The notes under the pieces: generated by a model | The model's input: only the letters and a program-made list of their open reading frames with translations | Told to the model about the DNA's origin: nothing | Database searches by the model: none | In this document: piece by piece, positions 1 to 8,369 of the stretch | How positions within the stretch are numbered: position 1 is the stretch's first letter | Layout: each line of letters starts with the position of its first letter | Translations under genes and position numbers: made by a program | DNA from: G965218495 sp965218495 | GTDB taxonomy: Bacteria > Bacteroidota > Rhodothermia > Rhodothermales > Bin80 | Length of the DNA: 64,000 nucleotides | Assembly (NCBI GenBank): GCA_965218495.1 | Contig: OZ244626.1 | Location: 4,154,001-4,218,000, forward strand | Reading direction: 5' to 3'

Positions 1-1371
1 AAAATTGAACCCCACATGGTACATGCCGTGGGGGCCGCCATGGATGGCCAGGATTAGCGGATACTTCTTAGATGGGTCGAAGTCCGGTGGCTTGACGATC
101 CATCCTTGGATTTCAAGGGCATCCGTCGATGTGTAGGTGATTTCTTCCACTTCGCCGAGTGCGACGTAGTCCAGAACATCGTCGTTAACGCTTACGAGCG
201 TCGTCAGCGCACTGGCATCCATGTCAAGTCCAACAAGTTCATTGGAGCGGCGCGGACTGCTAAGTACTCCTACCGCCCGACCACCATTGATGTCCGACAC
301 GGTCAGCATGTGATTGCCTTGTGTCACTGAACTAACCGCGCCTTGCATGGACACGAAGTAAAGGTTACGCGTCCCGTGGTCGTTGGCACCGAAGTACACG
401 CCGGCATCGTCTTCGGCCCACATCAGGCTCCGGGGCGTGCGGTCCAGCGCCTGTGTCAACGCTCGCGAATTCTGTCCATCGATGTCCATGACATACAGCG
501 TAGAGGCTATGTAGGTGTCATCGGTGAAGTCGTAGCCGGTATAGGCCACATACTTGCCGTTGGGTGAAGCGACCGGTCCGGCGTCCGGTCCGCGGCGTGC
601 AGAAAGCTGCCGCACCGCGCGCGAGGCTACTTTTACTGCGTAAATCTCTGACTCGCGCCAGGCATATTCCGCATCCAGCACGCGCAGGCTTGAAAAAAGG
701 ATTTCCGCGCCATCCGGCGTCCAGGACAGTCCACCACGCCCGTGGTGCCAGCTGCCGCTGGTAACTTGGCGGGGAGTGCCTCCGGTGGCGGGTACCACAA
801 AGATGTGCGTGTAGCCCGCTTCATAGAATCCTACGCGGTCTCGCCGGTAAACCAGCTCCTCCACTACACGGGGTGACTGGGTCCACTTGGCGCCTTCGGG
901 CTTGCCTGGAGGGCTGATATCCCATCCGCTGTCGCCGTCAACCAGAGCAGTAAACGCAATCCACTTGCCGTCGGGACTCCAAGATAGGCCGGACGGCCCA
1001 TTTTCCAGTCGAGTGATCTGCGTCGCGGGCTCAGCCACTCCACGGTAAAGCACAATGAGCTGCGACCCCGATGGCTCTCCTTTGGCCACAAATGCGATGC
1101 GGTCCCCACTGGGCGACCACCGCGGGCTGGAGCCTTCTACCAGAAACCGGTTTTGCGAACCGTCTGCATTCATGATCCAGAGCGCCGACGCCCTGGTGTC
1201 GTTCATCTTGTCGATCCAGCCGCGTGTATAGACAACCTCGCTACCTCCAGGCGAAAGGCGTGGGCTTGATATGGACTCCATGTCGAGGTACTGCTCCAAA
1301 GCCAGCGGCTGCTGTCCGTATGCGACCGTGGCAAGGCTCAAGCACATTACAATGATTTCTGGTCGTGTCAT
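1..1371 (-). CDS. S9 family peptidase, N-terminal beta-propeller part, cut by window edge
   Basis: The minus-strand frame is open from an ATG at 1371 to base 1, giving about 457 residues with no stop. The start is followed by a short hydrophobic export signal ending near YGQQ. The body has repeated TolB/WD40-like blades (motifs LSPGGSEV, WSPSGDRIAF, WSPDGKWIAF, WTPDGAEILF, SPNGKYVAY), as in the propeller domain of prolyl-oligopeptidase/dipeptidyl-peptidase family serine peptidases. The last visible residues (PLILAIHGGPHGMY) are the start of the alpha/beta-hydrolase domain. The catalytic Ser, Asp and His lie outside the window, so activity cannot be judged. Likely secreted and cleaving oligopeptides. 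The family call is firm; substrate is unknown. Confidence 0.85.
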   Translation of the reverse strand, partial: MTRPEIIVMCLSLATVAYGQQPLALEQYLDMESISSPRLSPGGSEVVYTRGWIDKMNDTRASALWIMNADGSQNRFLVEGSSPRWSPSGDRIAFVAKGEPSGSQLIVLYRGVAEPATQITRLENGPSGLSWSPDGKWIAFTALVDGDSGWDISPPGKPEGAKWTQSPRVVEELVYRRDRVGFYEAGYTHIFVVPATGGTPRQVTSGSWHHGRGGLSWTPDGAEILFSSLRVLDAEYAWRESEIYAVKVASRAVRQLSARRGPDAGPVASPNGKYVAYTGYDFTDDTYIASTLYVMDIDGQNSRALTQALDRTPRSLMWAEDDAGVYFGANDHGTRNLYFVSMQGAVSSVTQGNHMLTVSDINGGRAVGVLSSPRRSNELVGLDMDASALTTLVSVNDDVLDYVALGEVEEITYTSTDALEIQGWIVKPPDFDPSKKYPLILAIHGGPHGMYHVGFNF

Positions 1372-2166
1372 AGCAGAGAACGATTAGTCTTTAGGCCTAA
1401 CTAATGGGACGGTACAGCAAAATAAAGGAAACTCTGATCTAAGCTGTCGTAGTGGTCACATGAGTATGAAGCAGTTGGACTAGTGACAACTTCACCTCAC
1501 GCTTCGGGTCGGGGTACCTCTGGGGGTGCTGTTTCTGAACCGAGAAGCGTGATCGCGCGGTCCCGTTTATTCGCCGTAAGCCCTACTTCAACATGTACGC
1601 CGCCATTGACGTCGAAAGAACTGGACACAAACGGGGTTTTGGTGCAATGCGCCCCTCCGTACAATCCATTTTGGACGCATTCTTTTCCAGCTGCTTGGGC
1701 TCGCACAACTCACGCGCTCTCCAACATGGTTGCAATTCTGATCGGCAACATCACAATGGCAATGTTAGGCAACCGCGCTACTCAACCTTCCTCAGCGCCG
1801 CCGAGGCTACCAACCTCAATTCTCCGGGCGCCTCACGGCACCCAGAATTTAAGGGGCACGCAACGCCGGCAGTGCATTCGCGCCCTGTAGCCATGCCAGG
1901 CCTTTGCAGCCCTAGTTCCCACCTACTCTGCGGGCGTAGAGGCCGTCAAGCACCAGTGTGCGCCTCTACGTGACAACCTGCCGCGCGCTACCCCGCGTCA
2001 GATCGCCTGGCTGCGGCCTGTACGGCCGAGTCGGAGGAAAGTGAATGAACATTAAGCCGCTAGGAGCGTAGGTTTTTTCACAAAACGCTCCTTCCGGTCT
2101 GCATAAAGGAGGCGCCGCCTTCGGCCCGTGGGAGGGAATAGTGTTCTTCAAATCCGGGAGGTCGTC
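1372..2166. other. stretch without a supported gene
   Basis: Several short overlapping frames exist on both strands, but none has a recognisable domain, a convincing ribosome binding site, or composition like the neighbours. The first ~100 bases are AT-richer and probably hold the promoter of the divergent S9 peptidase. Confidence 0.4.
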
Positions 2167-2685
2167 ATGAAGAATCGAAAATCCTGGCTCGCCCCACCGG
2201 AGGTGGTGCCCTTCCTTAAAGTCTTCGTGGTTCCATCCACCAAGATGGCTGCGCTAATTGTGTTCGGGCCCAGCGCTGCCTTCCTCGCCGGCTCCGCCTA
2301 TTTGCTGTGGAGGAGTGGCCGTGCAGGGGAAGTTTGGTGGATTCAAGTCAGCCTGTTGGTACTGTGGTGTCTGTTATCCGGCCTTGCTGTTTGGGGAATC
2401 CACCGCCTCTGGAAAAAGCGCGCGAGGCGCCCTCGCTCCAGCGACGAGGTTGCCACTAAGCAGCATAGCTTTCTCGATCCACCGGAAACAGTCCCGCCGT
2501 GGAATGTGGCACTAAGATATCTCTTATTTCCCTTCATCTTCGCCCTCGTCCTGACATTGTCTGGGTCATGGAACTCCCACTGGTTGTCTCATGTGGGTTT
2601 TGCGCTTTACTCCAGTAGTTTTGCCGGGGCCTTCTGCGTGTACCTGTGGAAGCGTGCGAGGTTGACTTTCGACAACGAGTCGTAG
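2167..2685 (+). CDS. small four-helix membrane protein, function unknown
   Basis: 172 residues. I chose the ATG at 2167 because it follows a GGGAGG ribosome binding site (2157-2162); an upstream ATG at 2128 has none. Four hydrophobic segments are visible (about residues 24-45, 58-80, 118-138 and 144-165), with a basic cytoplasmic linker between the second and third. The protein looks like an internal duplication: each half begins with a proline-rich motif (LAPPEVVPF and LDPPETVPPW) followed by two membrane helices. I do not recognise a family. It is flanked by unassigned sequence and then by group II intron a0. Confidence 0.6.
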   Translation: MKNRKSWLAPPEVVPFLKVFVVPSTKMAALIVFGPSAAFLAGSAYLLWRSGRAGEVWWIQVSLLVLWCLLSGLAVWGIHRLWKKRARRPRSSDEVATKQHSFLDPPETVPPWNVALRYLLFPFIFALVLTLSGSWNSHWLSHVGFALYSSSFAGAFCVYLWKRARLTFDNES

Positions 2686-3021
2686 TCGCCACGTACAGCT
2701 ATGGGATGGAATAGGCCTGGATGGCGCGGTCGTGGAGCACGGCCCGTCTACCCCGCATTGGCTGGGATGGCACTGCCTAGTACGGTGGGACTGATCGCGC
2801 CACGGGAATCGTTGCCAGAGCCCTCGCGACTCACGCGTTTCAGCATCGCCGCGGATCGCGCAGGTACGCAAATAGGCGCCGCCTGGCGCTAGTCTGGTGA
2901 CCCTTTCCTGGCACGGCTATTTATCAATCCAACAAGACTGCACCCGAAGGGGTTTGCCTGACCGCATAGGACAGGCGGCCATCACTGGCGCCTTGTGGCC
3001 CTTTTCCAGGAATCCGCACTC
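2686..3021. other. stretch without a supported gene
   Basis: No frame with recognisable content. It forms the 3' exon side of group II intron a0, but reading across the intron with a0 removed did not give a convincing protein either. Confidence 0.35.
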
Positions 3022-3689
3022 ATCGCGGTAGCCCCCGGATTTCCCGGGGGCCCCGCACAGATCCGGACGTGCGCGTTAACGCATCCGGCTCCTCCCTTGG
3101 GTCGCGCCGTCGCGCATGACGTTAGCAGGTCGGCAAACCGACCCGCAGCCGTAACCGATCCGTCCCCTGTGACACGCAGTATCCGACGCTGTGTCCGGTA
3201 CGTGTGAAACTTCACGATTTCCCCTTGGGTGCGACGCTTCGCTCCACTGACTCCGCCACGAGGGCACCCCCGCTTTGTTCGCCGGCTTCATAGCTTGTAT
3301 CGTCGCATCTGACTTCTCTCCACCGTACGTCCTCCGATCAGCATTTAGCCTACGCTTTGGCGACCTTCCCCGAAGGGGTAGGTAGTGGAGAGACCTCCCA
3401 GGTCCCGACAGGATACTTGCGTGCGTCCATGGGGTCTCGGACACCGTGGGCCTGTCCGCCCTCTCACCATAGCGAGGACGAACATGTTGCCTTCGGCATA
3501 GAGGAAAACCTCGGCGACCCAGATAATGTCTCTTTCGGTGCTCAATGTCCCTGGCCACACGTACCGCTACCGACGCTTCGCGCCCACCCTCACGGATGAC
3601 CACGCACGGCTCGCGGAGATATGTACCTGGTTTAAGCTTCATAACACGGGACTTTCACCCGCTATATCCTGCCAGTTAGCCTGGCGCAC
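3022..3689 (-). mobile_element. Group II intron a0: uninterrupted, ORF-less, 668 nt
   Basis: On the minus strand it begins GTGCGCC (3689 downward) and ends CTACCGCGAT (at 3022), the expected 5' GUGYG and 3' AY termini. Domain V is a clear hairpin at about 3060-3091 with an AGC triad and GUUAAC loop. Domain VI follows at about 3024-3058 as a GC-rich hairpin. A GGGTGAAAGTCCC element of domain I lies close to the 5' end. There is no reverse transcriptase, so mobility and splicing would need a protein supplied in trans. Ends were fixed by comparison with copies a3 and a4, where an exact insertion point in another intron is visible. EBS1 is probably CCTC at 3499-3504 (minus strand), pairing with GAGG next to the 5' splice site. 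This copy lies just outside the IS4 element. Confidence 0.85.
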
Positions 3690-3799
3690 CCTCAAATCAA
3701 CTCCAGACGGAGGTGATTGGGAAACCCTATTCTGCCCACCTCGCTCCCGGGCACGTCCAAAGTCACGCAGGCGGCCGCTGTGGCCTCATGGGCAGAACT

Positions 3800-3826
3800 G
3801 ACCTAGGCCTGCCGTTTACCCAAGTT
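3800..3826. repeat. Left target duplication and inverted repeat of the IS4-family element
   Basis: 3800-3809 is the 10-bp target duplication GACCTAGGCC, repeated at 16983-16992. 3810-3826 is the terminal inverted repeat TGCCGTTTACCCAAGTT, whose exact complement is at 16966-16982. A 10-bp duplication fits the IS4 family. The match shows that everything between was delivered into, or grew inside, one transposon. Confidence 0.9.
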
Positions 3827-4091
3827 ACCTGGCAGACTTACGTATTTGAGGGTATCAGAAGCATGTCCAGTCGTTGCCGAGCGACACGGGGTGTGTCCAT
3901 GTGGCACAGGGGTCTTGGCTGTGGACTCAAGGCTTGGTCGTGCAGGGACGCTTCGTTCAGCTCAACGCGGTCTACGCCTGCTTTGCGGGCGGAGGCCTTG
4001 CTTACCGTGGACATACAGCCCCGGCAGGGTATAGGGATCCTGCCTTGTGACAGGATCACAGTCCACGGGTTATCGCAGCGCAGTGCCGCCC

Positions 4092-4355
4092 TTACTCAGC
4101 GTCACGGACCTCGTATCCCAGCTCGTATCCCAGCGTGGCCAGCGCCAATCGCTCCAGCCCGCGCCACATGATCTGGTGACCGGGCGGCCCGTCGCGAGTG
4201 CGGTTCTGGTACCCCCCGAATACCGCCAGCAGCAGGATGGCCTCTTGCAGCGTGCCGGGCCGAGGCAGCTTCACACGACTGGCATAGCTCGTCAAAAAAC
4301 GAAGCTCCAACTCCGTGAAGAAGACCTCCGAGTCCAACTCTGGCACGGTTCGCCC
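4092..4355 (-). CDS. IS4-family transposase, exon 2 (C-terminal 87 residues)
   Basis: Begins at the intron 3' splice site (4355) and reads GRTVPELDSEV through to a TAA at 4092-4094. The motif block LLLAVFGGYQNRTRDGPPGHQIMWRG is the characteristic IS4 C terminus (GGY, PPGHQ, MW). Exon 1 ends LMVLTLL, and joining 14906 to 4355 keeps the frame exactly (2019 nt plus 264 nt), giving the expected continuation LTLL-GRTVPEL. It has no start of its own. An alternative frame entry through the intron end (MDGRTVPEL) is fortuitous. Confidence 0.88.
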   Translation of the reverse strand, partial: GRTVPELDSEVFFTELELRFLTSYASRVKLPRPGTLQEAILLLAVFGGYQNRTRDGPPGHQIMWRGLERLALATLGYELGYEVRDAE

Positions 4356-4378
4356 ATCCATCGGGATAGGGAGGGGCC

Positions 4379-5830
4379 TCACGGCCCCCACCCTCCCACA
4401 CCACCGTGCGTACGGGTCCGTACACGGCGGTTCAATGGACTTGAGCGAACCGGCTTGGATGCCAAGGACACCAGGTCGAGTTCAGCGAAGAGCGCATTGG
4501 GGAGTGCATAGCATAGGGCGGGGGTAAGGCTGAGCCGCCAGGGACCGTGTCCGCTGCCGGTAAGCGTCGCCGCCCATGGATGCCGCACACCCAACCGGCG
4601 TAGCGCCCGATAGCGGCGCCGTGGAGTCTTCCACTGGTGCCACAGATAGGCCCGCAACCGACGACGGATCCAGCCGTCCAGCCTGCGCAGGACGGAAGGC
4701 GTTTCGCAGTAGCCGAAGTAGCCCCGCCAGCCACGAAGGTAGCGGGACAGCTCTGCGATGACCTGACGGAAACGCACGCCACGCGTACGGCGCGTCAATT
4801 CCCGGACCCGCTGCTTCAGGCGCTGCCGGGCCTTCGGCGCGATGCACCGACGGGGCACCGGCCCACGCGTGAAGGTGAAGCCCAGAAACGAACGGACGGC
4901 TATGTCCCCTACCGCACTCTTGGTCGTGTTAACCTTCAGCTTTAGGCGCCGTGCAAGAAATCGGGTCACGCTCTCCATCACACGCTCCCCCGCACGCTGC
5001 GACCGTACATAAATGTTACAGTCGTCGGCATAACGGACAAAGCGGTGTCCCCGTCTCTCCAATTCCTTGTCCAACACATCCAGCATCACGTTAGACAACA
5101 GCGGCGATAGCGGCCCGCCCTGCGGCGTTCCCTTGACCCGCTGACTGACCAGCCCGCTCGCCAGCATCCCCACCGTCAAAAACGCGCGGATCAACTTGCG
5201 TATGCGCCGGTCCGTCACCCGCTTGGCCACCAGTCCCATCAGCTTGTCGTGATTCACGTTATCGAAGAACTTCTCCAAGTCCATGTCCACGACGATACGG
5301 TAGCCCTGCGCGACATACTCCTGCGCCTGCGCTACCGCCTGGTGGGCGGAGCGTCCGGGCCGAAACCCGTAGCTCGCCTCCGAGAACGTCTCGTCCCAGT
5401 CCTCCTGCAATACCTGTAGCAACGCCTGCTGCACGAACCGGTCAAGAACCGTCGGCACACCCAGGACGCGAACGCCACCCGATGGCTTGGGAATCTCCAC
5501 CCGTCGCACCGCCTGCGGCGTGTACCGGCCTTCAAGAAGCTGAGAAATGATCTCGTTCCAGTGGGTCTGCAGGTAGGATCCCAGTTCGGCGACGGTCATC
5601 CCGTCTACGCCAGGGGCCCCTTTGTTGCGCTGTACCTGCGCCAGCGCACTCTTCAGGTTGCGGGGTTCCACGACCGCCTCCATCGACGGTCCCCGCACAC
5701 GTGCCGGGAGTTCGGTTTCGGGTTGCGCCGCGCGAACTTCGGTCCCTTCCTCATGGGCTCCACCGGATTCACCGGGGCTGTCCCACGTGAAAGGCAGCGT
5801 TAGCTGGATATTCTGCCGCATTGGTCGCAT
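4379..5830 (-). CDS. ltrA: Group II intron reverse transcriptase/maturase
   Basis: 483 residues. The reverse transcriptase domain has RNKGAPGVDGMT (about 67-80), IPKPSGGVRVLGVPTVLDR, YGFRPGRSAHQA, the DMDLEKFFDNVNHD palm motif, GTPQGGPLSPLLSN and the catalytic box RYADDCNIYV. A GIIM maturase (X/thumb) domain follows (SRYLRGWRGYFGYCETP). No HNH endonuclease is present, so integration would rely on replication forks or nicks. The last ~27 residues are read through domain V and into domain VI, as often seen in annotations of such proteins, and may not be functional. The open frame is intact although the intron around it is interrupted. It is the only maturase visible for the eleven introns here. 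Confidence 0.95.
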   Translation of the reverse strand: MRPMRQNIQLTLPFTWDSPGESGGAHEEGTEVRAAQPETELPARVRGPSMEAVVEPRNLKSALAQVQRNKGAPGVDGMTVAELGSYLQTHWNEIISQLLEGRYTPQAVRRVEIPKPSGGVRVLGVPTVLDRFVQQALLQVLQEDWDETFSEASYGFRPGRSAHQAVAQAQEYVAQGYRIVVDMDLEKFFDNVNHDKLMGLVAKRVTDRRIRKLIRAFLTVGMLASGLVSQRVKGTPQGGPLSPLLSNVMLDVLDKELERRGHRFVRYADDCNIYVRSQRAGERVMESVTRFLARRLKLKVNTTKSAVGDIAVRSFLGFTFTRGPVPRRCIAPKARQRLKQRVRELTRRTRGVRFRQVIAELSRYLRGWRGYFGYCETPSVLRRLDGWIRRRLRAYLWHQWKTPRRRYRALRRLGVRHPWAATLTGSGHGPWRLSLTPALCYALPNALFAELDLVSLASKPVRSSPLNRRVRTRTHGGVGGWGP

Positions 5831-5956
5831 GAGCTTCCCGTCCTACTACCCCTGTCCATTGTTCGGGCCTTCATCGGCTATGCCGACTGTCGGGTCGGAG
5901 GAGGCGCCCCGAAGGGCTAACCTCCGTCCGCCGCTCAAACGGCTCGTACGGTTTTC

Positions 5957-7283
5957 ATCCATCGGGATAGGGAGGGGCCTCACGGCCCCCACCCTCCCAC
6001 ACCACCGTGCGTACGGGTCCGTACACGGCGGTTCAATGGACTTGAGCGAACCGGCTTGGGTGCCAAGGCCACCAGGCCGAGCGTGCCGGGAGTTCGGGTT
6101 CGGGTTGCGCCGCGCGAACTTCGGTCCCTTCCTCATGGGCTCCACCGGATTCACCGGGGCTGTCCCACGTGAAAGGCAGCGTTAGCTGGATATTCTGCCG
6201 CATTGGTCGCATGAGCTTCCCGTCCTACTACCCCTGTCCATTGTTCGGGCCTTCGTCAGCTGTGCCGACTACTTTGCCCTCTGCTGACTTCTGCGTTGCG
6301 ATCACATGCCTTGCGACACGTTCAGTCCGGCTTGGCCGGACACAACGCAGATCTCCCAGGGTAAGACCAACCGCCTTCCCCGCACACCTGCCGAATGTAC
6401 CACCCCGACGCATAGATGACGCGGACTTTGCGATAACCGGCTCGCTCGTCCGATCGGGTAGGCCTCGTATTCGGTTCTTGTTCATCAGGTCGCGGGTTTG
6501 CTACACGCTTCCTTCAGACCCCGCCTCGCGGCGACGCCCTTGCGCTTCGCTAATCCTTCGCCGTCATCTGGCTGGATAGAGGACTTTCACCTCCAAGCTG
6601 TTGACCATGCCTGGCACACCGGTAGCCCCCGGGTTTCCCCAGGGGCCCCGGACAGATCCGGACGTGCGCGCTAACGCATCCGGCTCCTCCCTTGGGTCGC
6701 GCTGTCGCGCATGACGTTAGCAAGTCGGCAAGCCGACCCGCAGCCGTAACCGATCCACCCCATGGGGCACGCAAAATCCGGCTCAGCGTCCGGTACGTGC
6801 AGGGCTTCGCGGTTTCCCCTTGGGTGCGACGCTTTGCTCCACTAGCTCCGCCACGTGGGCACCCACGCTTTGTTCGCCGGCTTCATAGCTCTTATCATCG
6901 CATCTGACTTCTCCCTGCCGTGCATCCTCCGCTCGGCTTTCGCCTTGACTTTGGCGGCCCCGCCCGAAGCGCTGGGCAGCAAGGAGACCTCTCAGGTCCC
7001 GACACAGTACGTACGTGCGTCCCTGGGTTCTCGGACACCGCGGGACTCCGCTCCTCCTCACCATAGCGGTGGAGCAGATGTTGCCTTCGACCATACGGAA
7101 AGTCTCGGCATCCCGGACAATAGCTTTTTCGGTGCTCATTAGCCCTGGCCACACGTGCCGCTACCGACGCTTCGCTGTCACCCTCACGAGGGACAACGCA
7201 CGGCTCGCGGAGACATGCAGTTGGTTAAACTTTCATGACACGGGACTTTCACCCGCTGTACTGCGTCAGTTAGCCTGACGCAC
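5957..7283 (-). mobile_element. Group II intron a2, inserted in domain V of b1
   Basis: Own sequence 6620-7283 plus 5957-5960, total 668 nt. It starts GTGCGTC and ends CTACCG...GGAT, split four bases before its end by intron c2. The host intron reads ...GCCTACGG before it and GAAAACCG after it, so it lies exactly in the GAAA loop of the b1 domain V hairpin. EBS1 (CCGTA, minus strand of 7094-7098) pairs with TACGG at the insertion point. ORF-less. Confidence 0.83.
5961..6619 (-). mobile_element. Group II intron c2: 659-nt ORF-less derivative, innermost at depth five
   Basis: 5' end GTGTGCC at 6619 and 3' end CTATCCCGAT at 5961. Compared with c1, the reverse transcriptase gene is removed between the region just inside domain IV and the start of domain V, leaving 659 nt. 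It lies in a2 between CTACCG and GGAT, the same position c3/c1 occupy in a1. It is not interrupted by any other intron. Confidence 0.85.
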
Positions 7284-8139
7284 CCGTAGGCCGCTTTCAC
7301 AAAGGTGTCTCGTCGAGGGTTCAAGGAAGGTTTCAGTGGAATCAATCGTACATGGCCGTACTCCACTGTGGTGTAGACCTTCCTCTCCCCTGTTGGATTG
7401 TGCCCAATGCGACAGTCTCCTCGGCCGATGATGTACGGGTCTTTCACTAAAGGAACTGTTCCACCTCATCGACTTTACTCGCTGAACGCAATCTCTCCAT
7501 TCCAAACCACCTTTGCCGACTGCCTTCCCCGACCCACCCGGCCGCCGCTTGCGCGGTCACCCGACTTTCGACGGGCTTGTGGTACTATGCAGTCGTCCGA
7601 CGACTCGCCACGCATCCGTTCCCACTTCCCCTTACGGGTTATAGGGGCTGTTATCCCGGTGCCACCCGGGAACGTGACGAGCCCTCCTGGGGTCACAGCC
7701 AGATCTTCCGTACCGTGCCGTTCGCACACACCTTGGTTCGACGGGTGGATAAGAACGCCTTCGCCGTCATACTGCCGGCTCGACCTTGCCCCGTCTTTGG
7801 CCGACCGATTCGTCCGTGGGGTCGCCCCCTTGACTACGGCCCGGTACTGCTCCTCAAGCCCTTCAGATTCCACCTCGCGGTGGACACCCTGCCCTCCGGT
7901 TGTCTCGCGACAATGTCCCGACTTAGCGCCTGTCTTGGCTGTTTCCGTCGTTTCCAACTCGGTGCCCGTTTAGACCTTTGCTTATCGGTACATCCCGGCC
8001 GACGAGGCACTACCCCTGTATCTTGTTCGTGATGCTTAACGGAGTAAGTCGGTAGAGTGATCTATGGGGTGGAGAAGGCGGAAGTCATGATTAACAGTCT
8101 ATGATCCCAAACTTAGCCAGCTCGTTTTTCTTGCTTTCG

Positions 8140-8330
8140 ACGAAACGTTGTGCTCCGTTTGCGTCGCGTCAGCACGAGTCAACTCCCCGGGAGCAACCAA
8201 TTACCCCCTGCGGCTTCGAGCGCCTAGGCGGGATCTGTGCCCCGGGTGAGTGCTGTGACATACCCCCCGTAGGGAGTCCGTGCCTTGGAGCACCGATACA
8301 GGGACTGATGGAACGTCACGGCGACTCGCA
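8140..8330 (+). ncRNA. Predicted IS110 bridge RNA
   Basis: Position fits the IS110 group (upstream of the transposase). The loop closed by 8181-8190 and 8241-8250 contains ATTACCCCC (8200-8208), identical to the left target strand of gIIb introns, and AGGCGG (8226-8231), which pairs with CCGTCT of the right target with one G-U. The next loop contains GTAGGGAGTCC (8269-8279), identical to the element's right end at 10054-10064, and GATACAGG (8295-8302), complementary to core plus left end CCTGTATC (8015-8022). These are the four guides expected of a bridge RNA (target left/right, donor left/right). Exact ends are not determined. Confidence 0.75.
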
Positions 8331-8369
8331 GTCATACATCACTCATCATTCACAAAGGAGGTAACCACC

